From positions 25,667,650-25,731,649 of the forward strand of contig NC_079887.1 of NCBI RefSeq assembly GCF_029227915.1: a DNA stretch of 64,000 nt, given 5' to 3'. How positions within the stretch are numbered: the first letter of the stretch is position 1; each line of letters begins with the position of its first letter. Positions 1 to 12,462 of the stretch are shown here, piece after piece. The position numbers and the translations under genes are program-made. Source of the DNA: Hydractinia symbiolongicarpus (taxonomy: Eukaryota > Cnidaria > Hydrozoa > Anthoathecata > Hydractiniidae). The notes beneath the pieces were generated by a model. It saw only the letters and a list, made by a program, of their open reading frames with translations. It was not told the DNA's origin and did no database searches.

Positions 1-90
1 CTTTTATTCAGCGTCTCATCAAAAATGAAAACATTTTTAAAAACTACAAGTCTCATGGGCTTTAGTGGTAAAATATAAATTTAAAAAATC
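1..90 (+). repeat. partial k-type monomer at left edge
   Basis: The window opens inside a monomer. It has the tail cttttattcagcg, the arm acatttttaaaaac, catgggc and the end aaatataaat. This tail occurs elsewhere directly before a-type monomers (about 2437-2526, 21300-21389, 30230-30321), so the missing left part is probably a k-type monomer. The array therefore extends to the left of the window. Confidence 0.9.
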
Positions 91-1362
91 GTTTGGGAAA
101 TGAGTTTACTCCCTGGGTACTTTCTTTGTATACTTTTGACTATACGGGCCGAGTCCGGGATTTACGGGAAATCGCAGGTTTTCGTTTGCCGGCGATTAAA
201 CTTCTTTTATTCAGTGTCTCATCAAAATTGAAAACATTTTTTAAAACTACAAGTCTCATGCGTTTTAGTGGTGAAAAAATAATTTAAAAAATCGTTCGAG
301 AAATGAGTTTACACCCTGGGTACTTTCTTTGTATACTTTTGACTATACGGGCCGAGTCCGGGATTTACGGCAAATCGCAGGTTTTCGTTTGCCGCCGATT
401 AAACCACTTTCATTAAGCGTCTCACCAAAAATGAAAAGATTTCTAAAAACTACAAGTCTCATACGTTTTAGTGGTGAAAAAATAATTTAAAAAATCGTTC
501 GGGAAATGAGTTTACTCCCTGGGTACTTTCTTTGTATACTTTTGACTATACGGGCCGAGTCCGAGATTTACGGGAAATCGCGGGTATTCGTTTGCCGGCG
601 ATTAAACTTCTTTTATTCAGCGTCTCATCAAAAATGAAAACATTTTTAAAAACTACAAGTCTCATGGGCTTTAGTGGTGAAATAATAATTTAAAAAATCG
701 TTTGGCAAATTAGTTTACTCCCTGGGTACTTTCTTTGTATACTTTTGACTATACGGGCCGAGTCCGGGATTTACGGGAAATCGCAGGTTTTCGTTTGCCG
801 GCGATTAAACTTCTTTTATTCAGCGTCTCATCAAAAATGAAAACATTTTTGAAAACTACAAGTCTCATGCGTTTTAGTGGTGAAAAAATGAATTAAAAAA
901 TCGTTCGGGAAATGAGTTTACTCCCTGGGTACTATCTTTGTATACTTTTGACTATACGGGCCAAGCCGGGATTTACTGGAAATCGCAGGTTTTCGTTTGC
1001 CGGCGATTAAACCACTTTCATTAAGCGTCTCATCAAAAATGAAAAGATTTCGAAAAACTACAAGTCTCATGCGTTTTAGTGGTGAAAAAATAATTTAAAA
1101 ATTCGTTCGGGAAATGAGTTTACTTACTGGGTACTTTCCTTGTATACTTTTGACTATACGGGCCGAGTCCGGGATTTACGGGAAATCGCGGGTTTTCGTT
1201 TGCCGGCGATTAAACTTCTTTTATTCAGCGTCTCATCAAAAATGAAAACATTTTTGAAAACTACAAGTCTCATGCGTTTTAGTGGTGAAAAAATAATTTA
1301 AAAAATCGTTCGGGAAATGAGTTTACTCCCTGGGTACTTTCTTTGTATGCTTTTGACTATGC

Positions 1363-1395
1363 GGGCCGAGTCCGGGGTTTACGGGAAATGGCGGG
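1363..1395 (+). other. possible G-quadruplex motif in g-type core (representative)
   Basis: Four runs of at least three G on the + strand, separated by loops of 8, 5 and 7 bases. The first loop slightly exceeds the usual 7-base limit, so this is a weak or non-canonical candidate. Similar runs occur in most monomers with cgcggg. Those with cgcagg or acaagaaatc lose one or more runs. Confidence 0.4.
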
Positions 1396-1564
1396 TTTTC
1401 GTTTGCCGGCGATTAAACTTCTTTTATTCAGCGTCTCATCAAAAATGAAAACATTTTTGAAAACTACAAGTCTCAAGCGTTTTAGTGGTGAAAAGATAAT
1501 TTAAAAAATCGTTTTGGAAATGAGTTTACTCACAGGGTACTTTCTTTGTAAACATTCGACTATT

Positions 1565-1577
1565 CGGGCCAAGCCCG
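1565..1577. repeat. CGGGC-CAA-GCCCG hairpin in h-type core (representative)
   Basis: A 5-bp GC stem with a 3-base loop. It exists only in monomers with gccaagcccg (h, n, o, q and the right-hand e copies). The usual gccgagtccg has a weaker CGG-CCG stem, and e copies with the 1-bp loss (gccaagccgg) break it. Confidence 0.6.
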
Positions 1578-2526
1578 GGGTTTACGGGAAATCGCGGGTT
1601 TTCGTTTGCCGGCGATTAAACCACTTTCATTAATCTTCTCATCAAAAATGAAAACATTTTTGAAAACTACAAGTCTCATGCGTTTTAGTGGTGAAAAAAT
1701 AATTTAAAAATTCCTTCGGGAAATGAGTTTACTCACTGGGTACTTTCCTTGTATACTTTTGACTATACGGGCCGAGTCCGGGATTTACGGGAAATCGCGG
1801 GTTTTCGTTTGCCGGCGATTAAACTTCTTTTATTCAGCGTCTCATCAAAAATGAAAACATTTTTGAAAACTACAAGTCTCAAGCGTTTTAGTGGTGAAAA
1901 GATAATTTAAAAAATCGTTTTGGAAATGAGTTTACTCACAGGGTACTTTCTTTGTAAACATTTGACTATTCGGGCCAAGCCCGGGGTTTACGGGAAATCG
2001 CGGGTTTTCGTTTGCCGGCGATTAAACCACTTTCATTAAGCGTCTCATCAAAAATGAAAACATTTCTAAAAACTACAAGTCTCATGCGTTTTAGTGGTGA
2101 AAAAATAATTTAAAAAATCGTTCGGGAAATGAGTTTTCACCCTGGGTACTTTCTTTGTATACTTTTGACTATACGGGCCGAGTCCGGGATTTACGGGAAA
2201 TCGCAGGTTTTCGTTTGCCGGCGATTAAACTTCTTTTATTCAGCGTCTCATCAAAAATGAAAACATTTTTGAAAACTACAAGTCTCATGCGTTTTAGTGG
2301 TGAAAAAAATAATTTAAAAATTCGTTAGGGAAATGAGTTTACTCACTGGGTACTTTCCTTGTATACATTTGACTATACAAGCCGAGACCGGGATTTACGG
2401 GAAATCGCGGGTTTTCGTTTGCCGATGATTAAACTTCTTTTATTCAGCGTCTCATCAAAAATGAAAACATTTTTAAAAACTACAAGTCTCATGGGCTTTA
2501 GTGGTAAAATATAAATTTAAAAAATC

Positions 2527-5500
2527 GTTTGGGAAATGAGTTTACTCCCTGGGTACTTTTTTGTATACTTTTGACTATACGGGCCAAGTCCGGGATTTAC
2601 GGGAAATCGCAGGTTTTCGTTTGCCGGCGATTAAACTTCTTTTATTCAGTGTCTCATCAAAAATGAAAACATTTTTTAAAACTACAAGTCTCAAGCGTTT
2701 TAGTGGTGAAAAAATAATTTAAAAAATCGTTCGAGAAATGAGTTTACATCCTGGGTACTTTCTTTGTATACTTTTGACTATACGGGCCGAGTCCGGGATT
2801 TACGGCAAATCGCAGGTTTTCGTTTGCCGGCGATTAAACCACTTTCATTAAGCGTCTCACCAAAAATGAAAAGATTTCTAAAAACTACAAGTCTCATACG
2901 TTTTAGTGGTGAAAAAATCATTTAAAAAATCGTTCGGGAAATGGGTTTACTCCCTGGGTACTTTCTTTGTATACTTTTGACTATACGGGCCGAGTCCGGG
3001 ATTTACGGGAAATCGCGGGTATTCGTTTGCCGGCGATTAAACTTCTTTTATTCAGCGTCTCATCAAAAATGAAAACATTTTTAATAACTACAAGTCTCAT
3101 GGGCTTTAGTGGTGAAATAATAATTTAAAAAATCGTTTGGGAAATTAGTTTACTCCCTGGGTACTTTCTTTGTATACTTTTGACTATACGGGCCGAGTCC
3201 GGGATTTACGGGAAATCGCAGGTTTTCGTTTGCCGGCGATTAAACTTCTTTTATTCAGCGTCTCATCAAAAATGAAAACATTTTTGAAAACTACAAGTCT
3301 CATGCGTTTTAGTGGTGAAAAAATGAATTAAAAAATCGTTCGGGAAATGCGTTTACTCCCTGGGTACTATCTTTGTATACTTTTGACTATACGGGCCAAG
3401 CCGGGATTTACTGGAAATCGCAGGTTTTCGTTTGCCGGCGATTAAACCACTTTCATTAAGCGTCTCATCAAAAATGAAAAGATTTCGGAAAACTACAAGT
3501 CTCATGCGTTTTAGTGGTGAAAAAATAATTTAAAAGTTCGTTCGGGAAATGAGTTTACTTACTGGGTACTTTCCTTGTATACTTTTGACTATACGGGCCG
3601 AGTCCGGGATTTACGGGAAATCGCGGGTTTTCGTTTGCCGGCGATTAAACTTCTTTTATTCAGCGTCTCATCAAAAATGAAAACATTTTTGAAAACTACA
3701 AGTCTCATGCGTTTTAGTGGTGAAAAAATAATTTAAAAAATCGTTCGGGAAATGAGTTTGCTCCCTGGGTACTTTCTTTGTATGCTTTTGACTATGCGGG
3801 CCGAGTCCGGGGTTTACGGGAAATGGCGGGTTTTCGTTTGCCGGCGATTAAACCACTTTCAATAATCTTCTCATCAAAAATGAAAACATTTTTGAAAACT
3901 ACAAGTCTCATGCGTTTTAGTGGTGAAAAATTAATTTAAAAATTCGTTCGGGAAATGAGTTTACGCACTGGGTACTTTCCTTGTATACTTTTGACTATAC
4001 GGGCCGAGTCCGGGATTTACGGGAAATCGCGGGTTTTCGTTTGCCGGCGATTAAACTTCTTTTATTCAGCGTCTCATCAAAAATGAAAACATTTTTGAAA
4101 ACTACAAGTCTCATGCGTTTTAGTGGTGAAAAAATAATTTAAAAAATCGTTCGGGAAATGAGTTTACTCCCTGGGTACTTTTTTTGTATACTTTTGACTA
4201 TACGGGCCGAGTCCAGGATTTACAAGAAATCGCAGGTTTTCGTTTGCCGGCGATTAAACTTCTTTTATTCAGCGTCTCATCAAAAATGAAAACATTTTTG
4301 AAAACTACAAGTCTCATGCGTTTTAGTGGTGAAAAAATAATTTAAAAAATCGTTCGGGAAATGAGTTTACTCCCTGGGTACTTTCTTTGTATGCTCTTGA
4401 CTATGCGGGCCGAGTCCGGGGTTTACGGGAAATGGCGGGTTTTCGTTTGCCGGCGATTAAACTTCTTTTATTCAGCGTCTCATCAAAAATGAAAACATTT
4501 TTGAAAACTACAAGTCTCAAGCGTTTTAGTGGTGAAAAGATAATTTAAAAAATCGTTTTGGAAATGAGTTTACTCACAGGGTACTTTCTTTGTAAACATT
4601 CGACTATTCGGGCCAAGCCCGGGGTTTAGGGGAAATCGCGGGTTTTCGTTTGCCGGCGATTAAACCACTTTCATTAATCTTCTCATCAAAAATGAAAACA
4701 TTTTTGAAAACTACAAGTCTCATGCGTTTTAGTGGTGAAAAAATAATTTAAAAATTCGTTCCGGAAATGAGTTTACTCACAGGGTACTTTCTTTGTAAAC
4801 ATTCGAATATTCGGGCCAAGCCCGGGGTTTACGGGAAATCGCGGGTTTTCGTTTGCCGGCGATTAAACCACTTTCATTAAGCGTCTCATCAAAAATGAAA
4901 ACATTTCTGAAAACTACAAGTCTCATGCGTTTTAGTGGTGAAAAAATAATTTAAAAATTCGTTCGGGAAATGAGTTTACTCACTGGGTAATTTCCTTGTA
5001 TACTTTTGACTATACGGGCCGAGTCCGGGATTTACGGGAAATCGCGGGTTTTCGTTTGCCGGCGATTAAACTTCTTTTATTCTGCGTCTCATCAAAAATG
5101 AAAACATTTCTAAAAACTACAATTCTCATGCGTTTTAGTGGTGAAAAAATAATTTAAAAAATCGTTCAGGAAATGAGTTTTCACCCTGGGTACTTTCTTT
5201 GTATACTTTTGACTATACGGGCCGAGTCCGGGATTTACGGGAAATCGCAGGTTTTCGTTTGCCGGCGATTAAACTTCTTTTATTCAGCGTCTCATCAAAA
5301 ATGAAAACATTTTTGAAAACTACAAGTCTCATTCGTTTTAGTGGTGAAAAAAATAATTTAAAAATTCGTTAGGGAAATGAGTTTACTCACTGGGTACTTT
5401 CCTTGTATACATTTGACTATACGAGCCGAGACCGGGATTTACGGGAAATCGCGGGTTTTCGTTTGCCGGCGATTAAACTTCTTTTATTCAGCGTCTCATC

Positions 5501-5570
5501 AAAAATGAAAAGATTTTTAAAAACTACAAGTCTCATGGGCTTTAGTGGTAAAATATAAATTTAAAAATTC
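2527..5570 (+). repeat. HOR unit A2, 15 monomers (a b c d e f g l m g h h i j k)
   Basis: This unit starts with the same a-b-c-d-e-f-g order as the unit before it, 2436 bp downstream. It then carries l (ttacgcactggg), m (ccaggatttacaag) and an extra g-h before closing with i-j-k. It is 3044 bp long, three monomers longer than its neighbour, which is what unequal exchange between near-identical units produces. A 1-bp loss in the first monomer (gggtacttttttg) is private to this copy. Confidence 0.85.
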
Positions 5571-7193
5571 GTTAGGGAAATGAGTTTACTCACTGGGTAC
5601 TTTCCTTGTATACATTTGACTATACGAGCCGAGACCGGGATTTACGGGAAATCGCGGGTTTTCGTTTGCCGGTGATTAAACTTCTTTTATTCAGTGTCTC
5701 ATCAAAAATGAAACCTTTTTTTAAAACTACAAGTCTCATGCGTTTTAGTGGTGAAAAAATAATTTAAAAAATCGTTCGAGAAATGAGTTTACACCCTGGG
5801 GACTTTCTTTGTATACTTTTGAATATACGAGCCGAGTCCGGGATTAACGGCAAATCGCAGGTTTTCGTTTGCCGGCGATTAAACCACTTTCATTAAGCGT
5901 CTCACCAAAAATGAAAAGATTTCTAAAAACTACAAGTCTCATACGTTTTAGTGGTGAAAAAATAATTTAAAAAATCGTTCGGGAAATGAGTTTACTCCCT
6001 GGGTACTTTCTTTGTATACTTTTGACTATACGGGCCGAGTCCGGGATTTACGGGAAATCGCGGGTATTCGTTTGCCGGCGATTAAACTTCTTTTATTCAG
6101 CGTCTCATCAAAAATGAAAACATTTTTAAAAACTACAAGTCTCATGGGCTTTAGTGGTGAAATAATAATTTAAAAAATCGTTTCGGAAATTAGTTTACTC
6201 CCTGGGTACTTTCTTTGTATACTTTTGACTATACGGGCCGAGTCCGGGATTTACGGGAAATCGCAGGTTTTCGTTTGCCGGCGATTATACTTCTTTTATT
6301 CAGAGTCTCATCAAAAATGAAAACATTTTTGAAAACTACAAGTCTCATGCGTTTTAGTGGTGAAAAAATGAATTAAAAAATCGTTCGGGAAATGAGTTTA
6401 CTCCCTGGGTACTATCTTTGTATACTTTTGACTATACGGGCCAAGCCGGGATTTACTGGAAATCGCAGGTTTTCGTTTGCCGGCGATTAAACCACTTTCA
6501 TTAAGCGTCTCATCAAAAATGAAAAGATTTCGGAAAACTACAAGTCTCATGCGTTTTAGTGGTGAAAAAATAATTTAAAAATTCGTTCGGGAAATGAGTT
6601 TACTTACTGGGTACTTTCCTTGTATACTTTTGACTATACGGGCCGAGTCCGGGATTTACGGGAAATCGCGGGTTTTCGTTTGCCGGCGATTAAACTTCTT
6701 TTATTCAGCGTCTCATCAAAAATGAAAATATTTTTGAAAACTACAAGTCTCATGCGTTTTAGTGGTGAAAAAATAATTTAAAAAATCGTTCGGGAAATGA
6801 GTTTACTCCCTGGGTACTTTCTTTGTATGCTTTTGACTATGCGGGCCGAGTCCGGGGTTCACGGGAAATGGCGGGTTTTCGTTTGCCGGCGATTAAACCA
6901 CTTTCATTAATCTTCTCATCAAAAATGTAAACATTTTTGAAAACTACAAGTCTCATGCGTTTTAGTGGGGAAAAAATAATTTAAAAATTCGTTCGGGAAA
7001 TGAGTTTACGCACTGGGTACTTTCCTTGTATACTTTTGACTATACGGGCCGAGTCCGGGATTTACGGGAAATCGCGGGTTTTCGTTTGCCGGCGATTAAA
7101 CTTCTTTTATTCAGCGTCTCATCAAAAATGAAAACATTTTTGCAAACTACAAGTCTCAAGCGTTTTAGTGGTGAAAAGATAATTTAAAAAATC
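5571..7193 (+). repeat. partial HOR unit A3, 8 monomers (k' b c d e f g l)
   Basis: The b-to-g order of the two preceding units continues. The leading a monomer is replaced by a second k-like monomer (ttaggg, acgagccgagacc) whose tail carries the a-like tcagtgtctc, so it looks like a k/a recombinant. The unit breaks off after an l monomer, where a different subtype (n) begins. Length is 1623 bp, eight monomers less the one base missing in the e copy. Confidence 0.8.
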
Positions 7194-9540
7194 GTTTTGG
7201 AAATGAGTTTACTCCCTGGGTACTTTCTTTGTATACATTCGACTATACTGGCCAAGCCCGGGATTTACGGGAAATCGCGGGATTTCGTTTGCCGGCGATT
7301 AAACCTCTTTTATTAAGCGTCTCATCAAAAATGAAAACATTTTTGAAATCTGCAAGTCTCATGCGTTTTAGTGGTGAAAAGATAATTGAAAAAAGCGTTT
7401 CGGAAATGAGTTTACTCACAGGGTACTTTCTTTGTATACATTCGACTATACGGGCCAAGCCCGGGATTTACGGGAAATCGGGGGTTTTCGTTTGCCGGCG
7501 ATTAAACAACTTTCATTAAGCGTCTCATCAAAAATGAAAACATTTCTAAAAACTAAAAGTCTCATGCGTTTTAGTGGTGAAAATTAATTTAAAAAATCGT
7601 TCGGGAAATGAGTTTACTTCCTGGGTACTTTCTTTGTATACTTTTGACTATACGGGCCGAGTCCGGGATTTACGGGAAGTCGCAGGTTTTCGTTTGCCAG
7701 CGATTAATCTTCTTTTATTCAGCGTCTCATCAAAAATGAAAACATTTTTGAAAACTACAAGTCTCATGCGTTTTAGTGGTGAAAAAATTTAAAAAATCGT
7801 TCGGGAAATGAGTTTACTCCCTGGGTACTTTCTTTGTATACTTTTGACTATACGGGCCGAGTCCAGGATTTACAAGAAATCGCAGGTTTTCGTTTGCCGG
7901 CGATTAAACCACTTTCATTAATCTTCTCATCAAAAATGAAAACATTTTTGAAAACTACAAGTCTCATGCGTTTTAGTGGTGAAAAAATAAATTAAAAAAT
8001 CGTTCGGGAAATGAGTTCACTCCCTGGGTACTATCTTTGTATACTTTTGACTATACGGGCCGAGTCCAGGATTTACAAGAAATCGCAGGTTTTCGTTTGC
8101 CGGCGATTAAACTTCTTTTATTCAGCGTCTCATCAAAAATGAAAACATTTTTGAAAACTACAAGTCTCATGCGTTTTAGTGGTGAAAAAATAATTTAAAA
8201 AATCGTTCGGGAAATGAGTTTACTCCCTGGGTACTTTCTTTGTATGCTTTTGACTATGCGGGCAGAATCCGGGGTTTACGGGAAATGGCGGGTTTTCGTT
8301 TGCCGGCGATTAAACTTCTTTTATTCAGCGTCTCATCAAAAATGAAAACATTTTTGAAAACTACAAGTCTCAAGCGTTTTAGTGGTGAAAAGATAATTTA
8401 AAAAATCGTTTTGGAAATGAGTTTCCTCACAGGGTACTTTCTTTGTAAACATTCGACTATTCGGGCCAAGCCCGGGGTTTACGGGAAATCGCGGGTTTTC
8501 GTTTGCCGGCGATTAAACCACTTTCATTAATCTTCTCATCAAAAATGAAAACATTTTTGAAAACTACAAGTCTCATGCGTTTTAGTGGTGAAAAAATAAT
8601 TTAAAAAATCGTTCGGGAAATGAGTTTACTCCCTGGGTACTTTCTTTGTATACTTTTGACTATACGGGCCGAGTCCAGGATTTACAAGAAATCGCAGGTT
8701 TTCGTTTGCCGGCGATTAAACTTCTTTTATTCAGCGTCTCATCAAAAATGAAAACATTTTTGAAAACTACAAGTCTCATGCGTTTTAGTGGTGAAAAAAT
8801 AATTTAAAAAATCGTTCGGGAAATGAGTTTACTCCCTGGGTACTTTCTTTGTATGCTTTTGACTATGCGGGCCGAGTCCGTGGTTTACGGGAAATAGCGG
8901 GTTTTCGTTTGCCGGCGATTAAACTTCTTTTATTCAGCGTCTCATCAAAAATGAAAACATTTTTGAAAACTACAAGTCTCAAGCGTTTTAGTGGTGAAAA
9001 GAAAATTTAAAAAATCGTTTTGGAAATGAGTTTACTCACAGGGTACTTTCTTTGTAAACATTCGACTATTCGGGCCAAGCCCGGGGTTTACGGGAAATCG
9101 CGGGTTTTCGTTTGCCGGCGATTAAACTTCTTTTATTCAGCGTCTCATCAAAAATGAAAACATTTTTGAAAACTACAAGTCTCAAGCGTTTTAGTGGTGA
9201 AAAGATAATTTAAAAAATCGTTTTGGAAATGAGTTTACTCACAGGGTACTTTCTTTGTAAACATTCGACTATTCGGGCCAAGCCCGGGGTTTACGGGAAA
9301 TCGCGGGTTTTCGTTTGCCGGCGATTAAACCACTTTCATTAAGCGTCTCATCAAAAATGAAAACATTTCTGAAAACTACAAGTCTCATGCGTTTTTTGGT
9401 GAAAAAATAATTTAAAAATTCGTTCGGGAAATGAGTTTACTCACTGGGTAATTTCCTTGTATACTTTTGACTATACGGGCCGAGTCCGGGATTTACGGGA
9501 AATCGCGGGTTTTCGTTTGCCGGCGATTAAACTTCTTTTA
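6740..9540 (+). repeat. 14-monomer segment, first copy
   Basis: Order is g l n o p m m' g h m g h h i. Markers shared with the second copy 2837 bp downstream are agtgggg (6964 and 9801), the atgtaaac dyad variant (6919 and 9756) and the recurrent n-o pair with gggatttcg. Beyond the p monomer the offset drops to 2635 bp, for example gttttttggt at 9391 and 12026. This copy alone contains the p monomer at about 7530-7732. The start is approximate because the flanking monomers are alike. Confidence 0.85.
6919..6940. repeat. extended 10-bp-arm dyad variant
   Basis: An A-to-T change (atgtaaac instead of atgaaaac) lengthens the arms to TCAAAAATGT and ACATTTTTGA around a 2-base centre AA. The same variant occurs at 9756-9777, 20302-20323, 25987-26008 and 29234-29255. 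These belong to duplicated blocks, so they probably descend from one or a few mutations. Confidence 0.8.
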
Positions 9541-9576
9541 TTCAGCGTCTCATCAAAAATGAAAACATTTTTGAAA

Positions 9577-12177
9577 ACTACAAGTCTCATGCGTTTTAGT
9601 GGTGAAAAAATAATTTAAAAAATCGTTCGGGAAATGAGTTTACTCCCTGGGTACTTTCTTTGTATGCTTTTGACTATGCGGGCCGAGTCCGGGGTTTACG
9701 GGAAATGGCGGGTTTTCGTTTGCCGGCGATTAAACCACTTTCATTAATCTTCTCATCAAAAATGTAAACATTTTTGAAAACTACAAGTCTCATGCGTTTT
9801 AGTGGGGAAAAAATAATTTAAAAATTCGTTCGGGAAATGAGTTTACGCACTGGGTACTTTCCTTGTATACTTTTGACTATACGGGCCGAGTCCGGGATTT
9901 ACGGGAAATCGCGGGTTTTCGTTTGCCGGCGATTAAACTTCTTTTATTCAGCGTCTCATCAAAAATGAAAACATTTTTGAAAACTACAAGTCTCAAGCGT
10001 TTTAGTGGTGAAAAGATAATTTAAAAAATCGTTTTGGAAATGAGTTTACTCCCTGGGTACTTTCTTTGTATACATTCGACTATACGGGCCAAGCCCGGGA
10101 TTTACGGGAAATCGCGGGATTTCGTTTGCCGGCGATTAAACCTCTTTTATTAAGCGTCTCATCAAAAATGAAAACATTTTTGAAATCTGCAAGTCTCATG
10201 CGTTTTAGTGGTGAAAAGATAATTGAAAAAAGCGTTTCGGAAATGAGTTTACTCACAGGGTACTTTCTTTGTATAGATTCGACTATACGGGCCAAGCCCG
10301 GGATTTACGGGAAATCGGGGGTTTTCGTTTGCCGGCGATTAAACAACTTTCATTAAGCGTCTCATCAAAAATGAAAACATTTTTGAAAACTACAAGTCTC
10401 ATGCGTTTTAGTGGTGAAAAAATTTAAAAAATCGTTCGGGAAATGAGTTTACTCCCTGGGTACTTTCTTTGTATACTTTTGACTATACGGGCCGAGTCCA
10501 GGATTTACAAGAAATCGCAGGTTTTCGTTTGCCGGCGATTAAACCACTTTCATTAATCTTCTCATCAAAAATGAAAACATTTTTGAAAACTACAAGTCTC
10601 ATGCGTTTTAGTGGTGAAAAAATAAATTAAAAAATCGTTCGGGAAATGAGTTCACTCCCTGGGTACTATCTTTGTATACTTTTGACTATACGGGCCGAGT
10701 CCAGGATTTACAAGAAATCGCAGGTTTTCGTTTGCCGGCGATTAAACTTCTTTTATTCAGCGTCTCATCAAAAATGAAAACATTTTTGAAAACTACAAGT
10801 CTCATGCGTTTTAGTGGTGAAAAAATAATTTAAAAAATCGTTCGGGAAATGAGTTTACTCCCTGGGTACTTTCTTTGTATGCTTTTGACTATGCGGGCAG
10901 AATCCGGGGTTTACGGGAAATGGCGGGTTTTCGTTTGCCGGCGATTAAACTTCTTTTATTCAGCGTCTCATCAAAAATGAAAACATTTTTGAAAACTACA
11001 AGTCTCAAGCGTTTTAGTGGTGAAAAGATAATTTAAAAAATCGTTTTGGAAATGAGTTTCCTCACAGGGTACTTTCTTTGTAAACATTCGACTATTCGGG
11101 CCAAGCCCGGGGTTTACGGGAAATCGCGGGTTTTCGTTTGCCGGCGATTAAACCACTTTCATTAATCTTCTCATCAAAAATGAAAACATTTTTGAAAACT
11201 ACAAGTCTCATGCGTTTTAGTGGTGAAAAAATAATTTAAAAAATCGTTCCGGAAATGAGTTTACTCCCTGGGTACTTTCTTTGTATACTTTTGACTATAC
11301 GGGCCGAGTCCAGGATTTACAAGAAATCGCAGGTTTTCGTTTGCCGGCGATTAAACTTCTTTTATTCAGCGTCTCATCAAAAATGAAAACATTTTTGAAA
11401 ACTACAAGTCTCATGCGTTTTAGTGGTGAAAAAATAATTTAAAAAATCGTTCGGGAAATGAGTTTACTCCCTGGGTACTTTCTTTGTATGCTTTTGACTA
11501 TGCGGGCCGAGTCCGGGGTTTACGGGAAATAGCGGGTTTTCGTTTGCCGGCGATTAAACTTCTTTTATTCAGCGTCTCATCAAAAATGAAAACATTTTTG
11601 AAAACTACAAGTCTCAAGCGTTTTAGTGGTGAAAAGAAAATTTAAAAAATCGTTTTGGAAATGAGTTTACTCACAGGGTACTTTCTTTGTAAACATTCGA
11701 CTATTCGGGCCAAGCCCGGGGTTTACGGGAAATCGCGGGTTTTCGTTTGCCGGCGATTAAACTTCTTTTATTCAGCGTCTCATCAAAAATGAAAACATTT
11801 TTGAAAACTACAAGTCTCAAGCGTTTTAGTGGTGAAAAGATAATTTAAAAAATCGTTTTGGAAATGAGTTTACTCACAGGGTACTTTCTTTGTAAACATT
11901 CGACTATTCGGGCCAAGCCCGGGGTTTACGGGAAATCGCGGGTTTTCGTTTGCCGGCGATTAAACCACTTTCATTAAGCGTCTCATCAAAAATGAAAACA
12001 TTTCTGAAAACTACAAGTCTCATGCGTTTTTTGGTGAAAAAATAATTTAAAAATTCGTTCGGGAAATGAGTTTACTCACTGGGTAATTTCCTTGTATACT
12101 TTTGACTATACGGGCCGAGTCCGGGATTTACGGGAAATCGCGGGTTTTCGTTTGCCGGCGATTAAACTTCTTTTATT
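9577..12177 (+). repeat. 14-monomer segment, second copy lacking one monomer
   Basis: A near-identical copy of the preceding 2.8 kb with order g l n o m m' g h m g h h i. One p-type monomer is missing between o and m, so the copies are in register at 2837 bp before that point and 2635 bp after it. Only scattered single-base differences are visible, such as tacattcg to tagattcg and ggttc to ggttt. This suggests recent duplication. Confidence 0.85.
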
Positions 12178-12462
12178 CTACGTCTCATCAAAAATGAAAA
12201 CATTTCTAAAAACTACAAGTCTCATGCGTTTTAGTGGTGAAAAATTAATTTAAAAAATCGTTCGGGAAATGAGTTTACACCCTGGGTACTTTCTTTGTAT
12301 ACTTTTGACTATACGGGCCGAGTCCGAGATTTACGGGAAATCGCAGGTTTTCGTTTGCCGGCGATTAAACATCTTTTATTCAGCGTCTCATCAAAAATGA
12401 AAACATTTTTAAAAACTACAAGTCTCATGGGCTTTAGTGGTAAAATATAAATTTAAAAAATC
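12178..12462 (+). repeat. linking monomers before the 12-mer pair
   Basis: A monomer tail (ttattctacgtctc, a private variant of tctgcg) and one monomer with acaccctggg and gtccgagattt. That monomer ends in catgggc and aaatataaat. The ending is the usual k-type tail placed before p or a monomers, although this monomer lacks the k-type core, so it is probably a recombinant. Confidence 0.75.

Larger units (their letters stand above)
91..2526 (+). repeat. HOR unit A1, 12 monomers (a b c d e f g h i h j k)
   Basis: Twelve monomers in 2436 bp, bounded by the a-type gtttggg that follows aaatataaat. The first six subtypes (a b c d e f) appear in the same order in the next unit. The unit ends with a j-k pair marked by gaaaaaaataattt and by an aagccgagacc core. 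The e copy lacks one C (gccaagccggg). Two h monomers (gtaaacattcg, tattcggg) flank an i monomer. The second h has the tail ccactttcattaagcg instead of aatctt, showing that the 5' and 3' halves of monomers assort partly independently. Confidence 0.85.

Noticed and set aside
93-287. Recurrent open frame of 64 codons on the + strand, with near-identical copies at more than 20 positions (for example 12465, 18143, 32150, 48387).
   Set aside because: It starts at TTG, available only where the variable ttcggg is tttggg, and ends at the TAA of aataatttaa. It spans 195 of the 203 bases, the repeat is not a multiple of 3 so the frame shifts each unit, single-base indels are tolerated, and no ribosome-binding or promoter context is visible.
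7243-7458. Minus-strand open frames of 64-71 codons (also at 10080, 47747 and 57162).
   Set aside because: They are antisense readings of the same satellite and occur only in a few monomer combinations. Nothing suggests coding.
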